Of a stretch of DNA of 64,000 bases, positions 38,095 to 53,000 are shown in pieces. The position numbers and the translations under genes were made by a program. The stretch comes from Nomia melanderi. Lineage: Eukaryota > Arthropoda > Insecta > Hymenoptera > Halictidae. The DNA lies in contig NC_135007.1 in NCBI RefSeq assembly GCF_051020985.1, forward strand, positions 7,507,501 to 7,571,500. The letters run 5' to 3'. Position 1 is the first letter of the stretch. Each line of letters opens with the position of its first letter. The notes beneath the pieces were generated by a model. That model was not told where the DNA came from, ran no database searches, and worked only from the letters and a program-made list of their open reading frames with translations.

Positions 38095-41000
38095 GTGAGA
38101 CCTGAATATTAAATGAATTAAAATAATTTTTAAGAATATTATTAAAGTTGATTTTTTTATTATAGATGTTATAAAAGATTTAATTAAATATTTAAGAAGG
38201 GATGATGATAGTCATACTGTACGACAGTTTCTTGGTCAAACTAAGATACTTCAAACTGATCTTATTAAAATTTTCATTGATCATAGTGATAAACTTGAAC
38301 TTTGGGATGTACTATTGAGGCAAGTAATAGGCAATTAATTTTTTTTTGTAAGAATATTAATATCACAAGGAAGTACCTTCTTTACTTTATGTATGGATAT
38401 TTTATAAGAATTCTAGGCAATCTGGTTTTATTTTAATAATAGTATCCTTATATTTATTTAACTAGGTTGATTATAAATCTGACCAGTCCAGTTTTGTTAC
38501 TTTACAATGAACAAATACCTACAGATAAAATGCAACACAGCATATATCAGAAGCTTATCTTTTATACACAAGAATATAAGGTAGCATTCATTGATGATCG
38601 CATATGGACAACGCTAAGCAATCGTTTAAGTAAAATTCTTAAACTTGTACGTTTATGGTTCAACTTATGTATGAACGATGTCTGCGAAAGATTTATTTCT
38701 TTATAATCTCACTTATGTAGGATACTATGGAAAGAGGAGAAGAAAAAGAAATGATGATTGAGAGAATCCTTATTTTTATTAGAAATGTGTTACAAGTACC
38801 ACCGGATGAAAATGAAAATCGTGTTGATAATGATGTTACTGTCCATGATGAGGTATGACAGTAGATGTAATGCCTTGGAGTTTACATTTAAATATTATAT
38901 TTTTATCTTTATTTAGGTTTTATTTGCACTGAATGCTTCAGGGGTTGTTGATTTATTACTATTTATTGCTAGTAATCAAAGTGAGAAACAGTACCACTTA
39001 CAAGTATTAGAGGTATGTGAATTATAAGAATATAATAAATATATTTTATTATCAACACCAGTTGGCAGTGTTAATTGTTTAGGCGAACTTATATTGCATT
39101 TTATGTATATCAAAAACTATTATTATTTATAATTTTTAATATGTTAATAGTCTTTGTATATCATACTTATAATTTTTAATATGTTAATAGTCTTTGTATA
39201 TCATACTAAATATTGTTAGATCGTGTCGCTAATGTTGGGCGATCAAAGTCCAAGTCAGTTAGCAACTTCAGGTTTACAACGTAGCACTACCGAGAAAGAA
39301 AAAGATGAGGCAGTACTCTTAGCTGCTCGACAGAAAGAGAAGCTAGAAAAAATGGAGAAAATAAGAAAATATGCTGGTGCTAGGTGAGGTTTATTATTTT
39401 TCGCATGTATTTCTTTTTAACATTTTTTTCTGCTGCATTCTCCTTATTTCTATTAAAAATACCTTTCACACCTTGTCCAAGTAATAAAAATACCACGAAT
39501 TTTGAAAAAATATTGTTGTTAATAATTGCTAGATTCTTGCAGAAATTTACTTCGCGATTTGTAGTCTTAGTAATTATAGAAAGAAATTAATAAAAAACAA
39601 TGTTTCTGTTAGCAAGATTCGTAAAATACTTATAAAATATTTCCATTTTTATGTTTCGGTTATATCCATATATTCATCTACAATAGAACAACCCTATTTT
39701 TACGCACACAGTTTTATTTAAAATTCTGTTACGCAATGCCGTGTTTAATCGAATATAATATTTTTATTCGTATTGTTGATATTTTTATTAATGATACTTT
39801 ACTTTATGATGCATACCGTTTGTGAGGTGTATTTAAGTAAATACTCGTGGTTTTGTAATTTTTATAATACATCATTGTCATACACGTCATTTCATATCAA
39901 TTATCCGTTGAATATGTATGTGCTTGCTTTTGATATATCGCACAACATGAACACGCCGGGCAAACAAGTAATTTGCATTTTAATATACAAATGTAAATGT
40001 GAATGCGTACGCGTAAAAGGAGAAAGAAATGGTTGTACGGTACATATCCTTACGGAAGCAACAACAATGTATGCAGCTCTTGGTGGCTGCGTTAGATGCG
40101 TAATGAATGTGACCTGGATTTTAAGTAAGTGCACGCACAACCCCAGTAAAGAGGAGCTTTCATCCACTTGTACCCAAAGAACGCGTGTTTCATTCTTGTG
40201 TCATGCATTATTCGAATTTTTTTGTTACACGCCGCTACTTTCAGCGAAAAGCTTTTTGTATCTTGAGAGAGGATCAAAAGCACTAAAAAGATCGACCTTT
40301 TTGTGCCCGCCTCGCGAACCAGTCGATAAACAACTCGATTGGAAAACGATAGCGGGCCAGAAACCAATCCGAGATTTTAAATGCAATGTTTGACAAACCA
40401 AAGAGTAGAAAGAATTCATCGTAAAAGGATGAATTCAATTATTTTTGAAATTTTATTTAATTTCTGCTTTCGTTAACATGACGATTGTAGTTTATAAAAA
40501 TAATGGAAAATTATAAGATAAAATATTTAGATATTTTTTCGTGGCATTGTTTAAATAGAAATATAAAAATAAATATGACATCTAAAAATTTGTAGTATTG
40601 CAAGATTTAATAGTTTGTAGTTACGTATGAATATTTTTTCAATTTATTATTGAATTGGTGTATTTAGAAGAAAAAAGGCAGCTGTTTAACGATAATATAA
40701 ACGTGCCGATGAAAACGTGTTTCTCGCGTTGAAAAATGCAGGGGAAGAAAATACGTTCTCGTCGTTTAGTAAACTGTCTGCTAGTGACATCCTCCTTCTA
40801 TTCCATTGATTGGATTTTCAGAAGTCATGGATGAAATTGGATTTGAATGATCAGTTCTTTTTCAATTACTGACAAGCACACTCTTATGCATGTTGATTTG
40901 TGTACATTGTATATTAGAATAGCGATTTGGATCTTTCAATCTTCAGAGTGAAATCATCATGAAAAATTGATTGAATAGAAAATTATGTTTGCAATTTCTT

Positions 41001-44000
41001 TTTTCATAGGGTAGACCGAGGCAAATCGGATCAGTTCAGATTTAACAGTGAAAAACTAATAGTTAAAATTGGGAATCTACATTTTTTTATAGATTTCTTA
41101 TTAATAAATATTCAGCTTCAATATCAGTAACAAAAATGATTAAAAAACTTAACATTCATGTTGTAAGTAAAAAACTGAAAAGTGAGAAATATCTGATTTC
41201 CCCAAAAACTGGAGGTGAATTGGTCTCGGTATACCCTATATTTATCCTTGATGTGTATAAGATGTGTACAAAATGTCTCAAATATTTAAAATAAGTTAGT
41301 GAAAACTCTAAGAGTTAATTTATTTGTTAATTAAAAACAAATATTCGTTATCCATAATATTATCCCAACAAAGTTGATATTATTCTAAGTGAAATCACGT
41401 ATAAAATGTTAATCATTGAATGATCGACACAAACGTAAACGTAAATATAAATTCTTCAATATCGCATTTAGACATTCCCATTTCGGTGGCACATACGTCG
41501 TCCAGAATATGAAGGCTATCGGGGAGAATCAGCTGTTGTGTCATAAGCCGTTCCAGAAGATCGAAGCGTTGAATTTCGGCAGAACTAAGGTAAATCATCG
41601 GAAATCGTATAACTTCCGTGTCATTTCGAAACTGCGCGAGCATTCTGTATGAATGAAGGAAACCAAGTGTCAGGCCAGAAAACGATCCATTCAATTAATC
41701 CTTGGCTTCCAGCGGTGGACCTCGTTAATGAGTAAGTGGAAACGAGGCTGGCTGGATTTGAATGAAAATACGGCTGTTAATTAGGGCTATTCTCGCGTAA
41801 TTAGAACTGGCTCCTTGCTTAATGGTGCTGAAGCATTTAAAACTGGGTCACCACTCTTTTCGCGAACGTTCCTCCTCCTTTTCTTCTTTCGCCTCCTATG
41901 CTGCGCTCGGCAACGAAAGGAGATCCTTTTCTCCCTTATACTGTTATTACCCCGTCTTCTCCGCGGAACATCCGCATTCGAGCACAGAGAAACTTTTTGC
42001 CTTGGCTAGATTCTACATAGCTCGTTTCATTATGAACTGTCATAAATCCAGTAGGTCACATGCCTGTCGGCTAGCCGAATTGAAGTGATTACTGACTCTC
42101 GTCATATCTTTTATGAAATTCCACCCGCCTCGCCCTGTTGACCCTTTTGTTTCCCCCTGAGCCTTTCCACGGAATCGTCCTATAAAAAATAAAACCGGTC
42201 CCCTTTATAGCCGCGTTGTAATATGCTGGATATTTATCCAACTCTGTTACAAGGAGTTTTTACGAGTATTTTTCGTGATACTGGCATCGTCGTTTTCTTC
42301 TCTCGCTTTCTTTTAAAATTCTTCCAACCCCTCGCTTTACGATTTGAAGTGAGAGTTGTTTTATTGTTAGTAATCCGCTGGATGAAAAAAGAATCGTATG
42401 TCCATTGGAAGCCTTCTAGATATTAAATATTTATCATAGAAGAGTTTTACGTTTTATTTGTTAGAAACTGTATTATATTTGTGCTTATTAAATTCAACGT
42501 GAAAACTGTATTGTTATTAAAATAGAGATTCTATTTTTTTCTATAAATTTACATCCACGTTGGTTGCATAATTGATATTCGTGAATTCCAATTTGAAATT
42601 TTTCTGTTAAAACGTGTTACTTTGTTTCATTGCGATACAGACAAGGTACGCGACACCAAAAAATAAACGTCCCATGTCCGATCCGAAGGGTGAACGTACG
42701 TCTACCCTCAGCGTGAGACTATTCCTGAAAGAATTCTGTGTAGAATTTTTGAACGCCGCTTACAACCCCGTAATGAAATACGCAAGGTCGTGTATCGTGG
42801 CGAATCAAAGCGAACACTCGGAAACGATTTGCTATCTCTGGACATTGCGTTTCTTCATGGAGTTCAATCGTCATTACAAGTTCGAAGTGAAATATGTAAG
42901 GTAAGTCGACACAACTCTTCTGTTTTCTGATAGAAAAAAGGTACATCGTCGTTGAATAGCTTCTGAAAAGGGCGAAGGGGGTTGGTTCCAGAACTCGTTT
43001 TATGCATCGTGGCTCATTTTACATTCTTGTCTGACATTATTCTTTAACTAATTTCAATATTCCGTAAAATTATATTTCCATTTTTTATGAAGATACAGTG
43101 TGTACGTATATGTTTATGTTAATTTCTGTTTCAAATTTTAATTAATACTCTTTAAATAGATTTTCTCAAGTATTAGCATAAATCTCCTGTTAGTTACAAA
43201 GATTAACAGTATACGAATCATTCTTCCACTGTTTAAATTTTTAACAAAATTATGCTTCAGTCTTTGATAAAAAACCTGCATGAAGACATACAATTAAATT
43301 TTCGTTCTAACTTCTGGATTGAATCATTTAATACAAGTTTGATTAATACACTACGAATTAATTTTCCTTTCTCACGACGATGCAACAACTATTCGCAGCG
43401 AGACAATATCGACGGAAATGTTTCATTTCACGCAAAGACAAATGGAACAATATCAGGAGATGATGCTCATGGATAGAAAGAAGATACCACTTTGGTCCCG
43501 TAGATTACATGTTGCATTAAAGGCATATAAGGTGAGAAACACGATCATGGATATCCACTTTGACGCGATTTGCGAAAGGAAATACGTTTTTCCCTTATTT
43601 TAGGAACTTCTGCACACCTTGATGGCAATGGATCAAAGCGCGGATCGTGGCGTTAGAGAATCCAGCAAAGTCATTAAGAGTAACGTATTCTATGTTCCGG
43701 AATATCGGGAAACAATTCTTACTCAGTTCCTGTCCTTCGACGAGGTTAAAATGTCACGGTTCGTATAAAAATACAATTGGTAAAAAGGAAATGTCATGTT
43801 TAACCCGCCCGACTTACATATAAAAAATTACATTGTGCTACAAAGAATTATTATTTGACCCTGGCGAAATCGTTAAATTCAAAGAGAAGAAAAGTAATTG
43901 CATTGACAAGCGTATTAAAACAGGGTAAGATGATAACGACTTCAATACATTATACGTGTGCTTCGAGGAACACGAAAGTTTGGTTATAAAAGTTCTTTAA

Positions 44001-47000
44001 TCAGCGCTAGAGTTGAAAGGCCACTAATTAATAAGAATCGGTTCTCTGATTAAACAGCCAAGTTTTTCGTGAACTTCGCGGGCGTCATTACGGTGCTTGC
44101 ATTAGCACAACTTGTCATTAATCAAAGATGCAACTTGTAGTAATTAAAATTGTGCGGCAGTCACACTTCGGTAGAAGTGATTAATGTCTTTCACTCTTTT
44201 GTAGTGGAAGGGTAACAAAAATTGATGAGAAGTTCCGAAGGAATGGTGGCTGGTCCGTGGACTCTTGGGCTACTATACATTAAACAAATGATTTTGCCTC
44301 GCTAAAAAATCCATTGTTTTATTTTGTAGTTATAATTTGTCGTCTGCCACTCTTATTGCTAATGCCTGCATAACACGATATTTTTGAAAGAGAAAAGAAT
44401 ATAATAAACATCGGTCTTTAATAATGGAAGTAAATATCTTCAAAACTTTCCTCCTATTTTTACCAGAAAATATATCTATTTTTCAAATAGAATAAATTTC
44501 AAAAATTTTGTTATTATACATGCTGTGATTTATTGATTCAAGTAGTACCTACAATCCAGGCTACCACTTATGACGGGAGTGTGGTCTCTTTTATTAAGCC
44601 AATATCTGTTTTAAATATCGAAATATTTACAAGATATTTCGGATTGCATTCAAGAGTATATAATATTTTGCATGTAAATATTAGTCCGCGTGTCGGAGAA
44701 ATTTGTTCGTTGCGCGGATAAAAGCGGAAAACGGAAAAAAATCTGTTTACCAAAAGTTTTATCCCGCGCAGAGACAGATTGATTCACTTCCAAATCAATC
44801 GGGTCGAACTATGAGGCAGCTACTACTCCTGCACCCACTTCTCTGCTTCTTTAATGCTCTTTCTCCTCCTCTCGCGTTCTCCCCTAGCTATTGTCTGGTT
44901 CTTTCTCGCCTGCTTCTTCTTCTTCTTCTTTTGCGCTTCTTGGTGGAATAAACAACTTTTATCGACCTTCCGGCTGGCGAAATGGGAAAAGGCGACGGGC
45001 GTTCAAGTTTCCGTGAGTTTGACGGGTTTTGCCGGGATTTCCACCACGGAAATGCAAGGCCGGCCCGCCTTACCGCGATATCGTCGCTACTGTGATGCCC
45101 TGGCGACAGTGATGAAAACAAGACTTGACAGGCGCACTGAACTTCGTTCGTAATGTTACCACTTTGAAACTTTACGTATGGCAGTGCTGTATTAATTCGG
45201 CAACGAGTGCTCCTCGGATTTAGCTAATGTTTTAGAAGTGCAGAATTTAAAAAAAAAAATGATTCTTACATTGGTGGCAAATCTACGTCTATTAGTTTAG
45301 CTGGCGTTTGTAGGAAAATTGTCTGGTTCAATATTAATGTCGTATGTATGAATTATTATCAGAGTAATGTATTTTTATTACATTCTTTTTTTTATTTTTG
45401 TTAAACTTAGAACTCGTATGTACCACCGATAAATTTTCGAGTTTTTCAATAATCGAGAGTACAAGTGTAATAGCATAATGTAATTTAATTGGTCTATTAA
45501 GGAAGCTTCTCCAAATTTTAAGTAACATTGAATATACACGAGAATTTTACCTTTATAGTCAATACTTGGTTGATCTGATTACAACGGTACACATCTTTTT
45601 GAAGATGTTGAGTATTTATTGCGGCAGAAGCAACCGCAGCGTATTAGTGCAAAAGAAGGCGCACAAACACAAGAGATCCGGCAAAAAAAGTAAGGGTCAA
45701 TTTGTTACGATCAGTGACAAATGAGAGTAGATTTTTTTACATTGGATTCGAATAGAAACTGTGCAGAAGGAACAGCCTCCGCCACGAACCATGGAGGAAC
45801 GCTGGGATGAGGTCAGCCCCCAGTTGTCAGTTGTAATGCGAGAAGGGGCGATACCGGAAGTCGTGCCATTCGACGCAGCGTCGGACGTACCGATCGAGGA
45901 TCAAAAGTAAGTCGAAATCGTTGCAGCAAGTTCTCGACAGACTTGATAAATGAAACGCGAGGTACATGAATCTTCTCGCGTGTCTATACTTTGTTCGTTG
46001 TTCTCCTATTTTCAGAGTGGAGGCTATGAAGAAAATTCAGAAGCTGTTGCGGACGAAGTTTCTCGAACAAGCTATTGGTTTGATTCGCGCGTCAAGGTAA
46101 GGCTGTTGCATACTTCTTTTCAATAATCAATTCTTCTCACTCGACGAATACTTTCACGTCGACGTTGATGAGCGTAAAGATTGTGCGCTATTTATTTATA
46201 AAATCCGTTCTGACTACGACACGTTTACCGTGCGAGTAGCATAGTCAACGTTTAACATTCTCTTTTGTACTACAGCTCGTTTGTAATGGTAGTTGCCAGA
46301 TAAAAGCGTGCCTTTGCCTTTTGCAGTGTCGTATTTCCTTTTCATATCGAACCCCTTGCATAAATTAGTGGAAGTGTGGTAAACGTTCGGTTAGTTAGAT
46401 GGAATTTAATAAAACGCATGTTTGTCTCTTTGCGTCCTGAAAATGTGTTAAAGCACCGTTTTTTGATGAAATGGTACTATGAACTAAATATGATTGTTAT
46501 ATTCATAGAAGTTTAATATTGATGGAAATATTATATAATTAATATTAATATAGTTGTATATATTGTTCTCTGATGGTTTTAAAAAATATGTATTTAGAAC
46601 AAAGATAACACTGAAAGATAAGTTTCATATTTACTTAATCTCTTGTGAAATTAATTTTTCATATTCCTTTATTTATAAATGCACAATGTGAATGTGACGT
46701 GAATAACTTAAACCTTCATTTCGTACTTGCCTTATTATTTATGATTTTAAACCGTGAAATGATTTCTTCATTCATTTACTGACCCTTGTCTCTTTTGTGG
46801 TCGAGTCGTGCACGCTTCGATGATAAAAGGTGCGCAGTTCAGAGTAAATGCGGTACTAGATGGATGGTTTGTGGAGGCTTTGTTTTGCCAAACAATGAAA
46901 CATATTTCAATGAAACTAGAAAGTGAACAGACAGTCGATCCATTGTTACACGGTATCTGCAATGTACCAGAAAAGTGTGTTCGCATTAGTTTCCCGTATA

Positions 47001-50000
47001 GAAAATCGTTACTATAAACTTGCTGACATTGCAAACGAAGTAACATTCTTACTGCCTCTACAAAGATCTATTCTGTAGCCTAATTCGTTTCGAACAAAGA
47101 TACGAGATTTAATTTTACACGAGTCAGAGTTGCAATAAAAGCTTTATTTTCGTGCGAAAGCTAATTTTTAGAATTGCAGAAAACTTAAGAAGAAGATTCT
47201 TTTGAAATCTTGAAATATTTTATATTTCTATTAATTTTCAATTCAGTATATATAATTCGATAGTTCGATATTTTACTTTATGAAACTATTTTTATTTTTG
47301 ATATGAAATTATTAATATAACCGAAAGACCATGAAAATAATTCAGTTCTTTTATAACAGTTACTAACATTACGAATATTCTATTTATACAATAGGATGTA
47401 CAATTATGATTTCATAATAGGATTTCTGATATGTATATATCTACACGAAATAATTTAGCATTCCCGAGTGGTCTAGCACAATAATTAATTTTAATACGAT
47501 TTGTCGGTCTATCCGTTAGTTTCCAAAGTAATTAATTCATGTAGTAATGCAAGGTCCATAATTAACCTTTCACCTTTAAGAAATGTAAATAAACTATGGA
47601 TGTGGCGTAAATGCAGATGCGTAGGAATTAATATACACGAAATAGAATCCTACGATTTACCAGAATCTAAGTAAAATAATTCTCAATGCATCAATTCCAG
47701 TGAATCTCTGTTTACTTTGTGTTTTAAATAATTAAGTTTCCTGACAACATTGCTACATTCACTTATTCATATCCAATCGATAGGGCATCAAATATTTAAG
47801 AAAACCATATCAATAGGGATGAACGTATAGCAGGAATATAAAGTAATCGTCGATTCATACAAGGAGTTTTGATACACGTCAGCGTTCCCGTTTCATTCAT
47901 TTATCTGAATGAACACGGACAATCGATAAAGGCAGCGTAACCAAGCAATCGGGTACCGGCTACGAATAAAATATTAACGATGACATTTCCGGTTGCGCGA
48001 GCGCGTCGGAGTTGAACATTCGGAAGTGAAAGCTCTCGTTAGCGGGGGGCCGCTCATTTAGGTGTACTGTTTGGCATCACGTTATTCAAGGGCAGTCCAT
48101 TCTGCCGAAACGTTTCAGCGTCGGGCTTCCGACGTTCGTTTTCTCTGATGCTCCAGAGCCAATTAATTGACCAACAGCGAAATGTTTGCGCTTCTGACGG
48201 TATTTGCATTACATTAAAACCGAAAGGCATGCTTCGTTCTTGTAACGCGACGTATATACTCGTTAATTCATCTCGGCGTGTTCCGGAACGCCGCCGCTGC
48301 CGCTGTGCGTTCCATCCCTTTGAACCGTTCCACCGTTAAATATACCGGCGAGTCTAGTTCCTCTGTCAAGTTGTTTCTCCATTCTGCCTCATCGATCCTT
48401 CTAGCCGGTAGCCTTAATCGTCACTTCAATGGTTTCGCAAGTGACTGGCAGGGGTATTCTTTCGAGATGAACCCGTCGATGTGAAAACAATTTCTTTGTA
48501 CTCGCTTCGCTGTCAAAGGATTTACCTTGCATAGCCAGTTAAAACGATTATACTGGGAGTGGCAAATACATTCAATTGCACGGTGTAATTGCTCATAAGG
48601 GGGGGCGTTGATTTGCTCGTGGGATCCTTGAAGTCAGATCGTCTCTATTTATCCTTGAAAAATCTGTGTATTCGTCGTATATTTCGTATCATAGGAATCT
48701 TTTAATTAACATTCTATAGGGACAATTCGAATGTTGAATTTAAACGTTTTATTTGGGTATTAAAAATTGAGATTGTTTCGAATCACCCAGTCTGAACTGT
48801 ACATTGTGTACATATAATTATAGATGGACACTTTCTCGTAATTGCATGTTTCAGCAATCTTGTTTCTTCTAGACTAAATTTACATTTTGTTAGATAGCGC
48901 AATTAAGTGTAGAAAGAGTACAACAAGAAATACGTAGGATTATTTGTCTCGGGACCTAATGAGCTCTGGTTAACGTTGGCACTCAGCTGAGAAGTGCTGC
49001 AACGAAATAGATGAAACAAAAAAAGAGCGATTTCGTCCAGGACAGTCTTTGTCGTAAAGCTTGGTGGGGTTATAGCTACTCCCGCAGATTTTTCTTTAGG
49101 CAGTATCCTCATCACAGTGCTTCCAAGGGGTACTTTAGGAGATTGTTCGTAATATTCCGGCGTCCATTTCATGGGGTAAGCTTCGCCGTGGCCGATACAC
49201 AATGGAAGCATCAGCTTCTTGCCGACCTTGTGCATATAACAGGATAAAAGGAGCGGGAAGATTGTTGACTGCGCCGCGTATGGAGGATATTAATAACACA
49301 TCTGCGGTAATATAGTACGTAATATTGCGATAGACAATGTCACGTATTAAATATCCTGCTCCTCGAATTTCCTTTCGTTGCATGTATAACATGCAGTTTA
49401 CCCTTGCGAACGAGAGGATAAAGGACGAGAGAGGGGGGGGGGGGGGGGAGAGAACTTTCTGGTGATCGCGTTTCGTTTGCTTGGCAAATACTCTCATCGC
49501 TTGAATACTGGCTCAAACCCTCTAATTTTCTACTTACACTGTCTGCATCCGTGCTACGAGCAAAAGCGTGCTGACTTCGGCCAAGGCTTGAATAACTCAA
49601 AGTCACGGGATAATTAAGGAGAAGAAGCGCAGCTTTCACTTCCTTTTTGAGTTAAACGAGGAGTGTAGGCTCTTGATCAAGAGTGTCTTACTCCTGCTTG
49701 AAAAATTGCCGTTTCTGCGGGGTTAAAACTCGAGATCTATTCACTTAATTTAAAGGTAAGTGGAGATCGCTAATTACAGTTTAACATAAAATAGTCTGTA
49801 ATGGCTAACCCTTCTCTTAAATTCGTTTCTTTATGTTTTCTTCGATGGGAATAAAAAACAGATCGATCTCTCTGAAAATCTCTTCAAAAGATTTGGTGGA
49901 ATTGAATAAAAATCGTAGTTAGAACTGAATTGAATTAGAATTGCAACAAATTTCAGTAATCTCAGGAAGAACTAAAATTACTTCTCTTATTTTCTCAATC

Positions 50001-53000
50001 AAGGAACGTCCTATCGATGATACTGTCTACTTTTAATCAGTCGCTAAGCAAGTGTCTTCAAGCATTCGCTCTCCATTCTCCCTGAAATCAGGTCTCAAAC
50101 GAAAGAATTTAATTCTACGCTTTCGGAAGATCTGTCGTAGAATCACACCCTTCCGAGTTGAATCACCAATCACAGAACACTGGGCATATTTTCGCACAGT
50201 GCTCCTTCGAGTGGACTCATTCCGCTGGAGTCCATTGGACACGCTAATTTAATCCCGACATTCTCGATCGGCGCGATCTGGCCGGACCAATTCAGATCTA
50301 ATAAGCTGTGCCGCCACCCCCGGATAAAAGATGAACTCTCCTGGATGTCTTACCGAGTGTCAAGGGCGAGAATCGACGCGTCGAAATTATTCGTTCCGTG
50401 TCTGGCAAAAGAGCTAGTTCGAGGGTTCGGACAGGGGGAAGTTGGTTGCGGCGCGTCTGAGAGATTCCATTGTCGCGGGACTTCAAATCGAGGGATAATG
50501 GGGATTGTATGGTGCTGGATTTCTATTCAGACAGCCACCAGCGGCGGCCCCGCACGAGCCACTTCTTCTGCCCGGGGACAGCACGCACCCTCCCATTACC
50601 CTTCGGTCTCTTCGCCTACGTCTTCGCCCTCCTGCCATCCGCTTATTGGATTCTTCCTCCGACCTAGGTGTTTCGCACTTTTTCTCCGAAACTTCGGCGA
50701 ATAGACCTTTCTGACCCGCGGACCTGGAAAACTCTATATGCGCCTTGTTCCCTGCATGATGGGAACCAATCTTGCTTCGGTATATGTGGTATATTATTTC
50801 GTGAAATACGTTCTTGCGTTCGTGAATAAACTACGGATGCGCTTTGTGCCGTATTTGATGCTACGAAACACGGCGGAGCTTGTTATTCGAAATATTTCGA
50901 GTTGAATTTTTGCTGAAGAATTATATTTGAGCGTTTATTTGTTACAATTTAGTTTCAATTGTGTTCTATTCTTTTCGCAATTGGATTGAATAGTTGATAT
51001 TATGAGATAATTTTCTGGTGATATTGATTTTTAGAAATGTATTTTGCTTGTGCTTTTGCAGCAGTCGTTTAGAATTTAATACAGTGATACATTTATTCAT
51101 CGTTCTTCTGTGAATGTTCAGAATTGTGTATAATTTCGACCAATTCGTGCCGTCGATTATTTGCTGGGATTTGGAGACATCGCAAGTTTATTGCAACGTT
51201 ATTAGAGAAACTAGAACTTGAATATTTGTAAAACCGAGTTCATCTAGCAACCGAAGATCCTCTGTATGTACGTAACGTCGTCTCTGTGTTCAATCACGTT
51301 TCTCTGTCCTGGCCGCTCTCTTTGAAGATCTCCACCTTTCAGAATATTTCTACGTGCAGCAGTTTTTTAATGAAAATTCAAGGCGGACGGCGACTTCCTG
51401 AAAAGCTGGCCCGCCATCTAGCAGTGTTAGGAATCCTCCGCCATTAACTACACTCTTTTTCATGAGTGCTACGCCAAGGTGAAGACGTGATTTTTACCTT
51501 TGTCCTCTGGTCACGTACATCGACTTTCGCCTTTCCTTGATGCTTTTGGACTCTCACAGGGAATAAAAGTTTCGCGAAACGAGCCGGTTCACTCCGGATC
51601 TTATGAAATTGCAAAAGGTTTTACGGAAGGACAACGTTCACACCGACCAATCAATATCTTTGTGTCCCTTTTTCCCAATGTAGGTTACAATGGCGAATTA
51701 TATTCGGAAGGTTCCCTTTTTATTCTCTAACTGCTCCGCAACTTCGGGCTGTTAGCAATCAAAATACAAAAATGCATCTATCGCTTAATATATTTGTCAA
51801 TTACTGATTTTCTCTACTGCGAAGTGATATCTCAAATATTTTTTCCTATATTCCATATTTTCTCTAATCTTACACAATAGACAATCCAAAACTGAATCAC
51901 TCGATTAACTTGTCTGACTAAAAACTGTACACTTCTACTTTCAACACACTCTCACCTGTCCTTCAGTTTCATCATCCCAATCATCACTTCACACAAATCA
52001 AACTTAAAACAATACTAATTTTACATTATTCCCAATATTTACCTTCACACTCAAAATTATTCAATTCAGTCACAATTAATAAATCACAATTACACTCTCA
52101 TTTCTCATCGAACAGTGTAATCTCGCTGGAGGTTGCACTCACGTGCTAACTTCACCACGATGTACAAATTTGCCAAATGCCCAAGCGGACACATTGTAAA
52201 GGACAATTGAAAAACAAGAGAAGAACTTCACTTCGAAACAACTCAATAACACCATACCGGCTACATCATTCCTCGATTACAGTTGTCCCTCGCAATTTCC
52301 CCTCGCAAGCCTGATCGCATTAGGTAGAACAGATGAAAAGTATTAGCATGTCTTTTTCGTAAATTACGGAAATTAAGTTTCGCATTAGATTTGCATTAGG
52401 GGCATCGATGAGGAACGGGGTCGGTTCCCTCGCCCCCCACCCTCCCGTAGGAGACCCAACGCGACGTCGGAAATAAATTCGATGAAATTCAAGTGGATTG
52501 AGAAGCAGCTGTACCCTCGGCTCTTCGAAGAATCTTTCTCCTCGTGCGCTTTCTACCCATTTTCCCCGTACGCGGAGGATGCGACTTCGCCTTCGCCTTC
52601 CACCTTTGGATATTCCGGTACAGCGTGTAGCGCCCGGTGATCACGGCAGTCGAGCGAAGGTGGATGGAAGAATGGAGGGTCGGGCGTGAACACTTGACGC
52701 AAGCAGCCGGATGTTGGCGTAGATCGTGGCGAGACTCTCGTGCCCAAGGGAGCCTTCCACGAGACCCATTGAGATTGCCACTCTCGGACCTCTCTTTCCG
52801 CCCCTCCCTTCAGGCGTTCGCTGGCTCGCGCGGTGCATCGGTCTTTCTTGTCGTATTATGGATACGTGTGCCACTCGAGACAACGAAACGCATCATTAAC
52901 CGTGGAGTCCCGTATTATCACTCTAATCTTGTTCCCCGGCACGTGACCCAGTTTTTCAAGCACGATTTCAATGGGACACTCGCGCGCGCCCCGAATTGCT

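Larger units (their letters stand above)
38095..38916 (+). other. timeout introns between exons 1-5
   Basis: Four short introns: 38095-38165 (71 bp), 38320-38465 (146 bp, GC-AG type), 38647-38720 (74 bp) and 38853-38916 (64 bp). All are AT-rich, with T-rich tracts before AG. Confidence 0.9.

Noticed and set aside
45755..45766. Alternative acceptor GTGCAG for timeout exon 12
   Set aside because: It shifts the frame and loses the conserved residues; AATAG at 45751-45755 keeps them.
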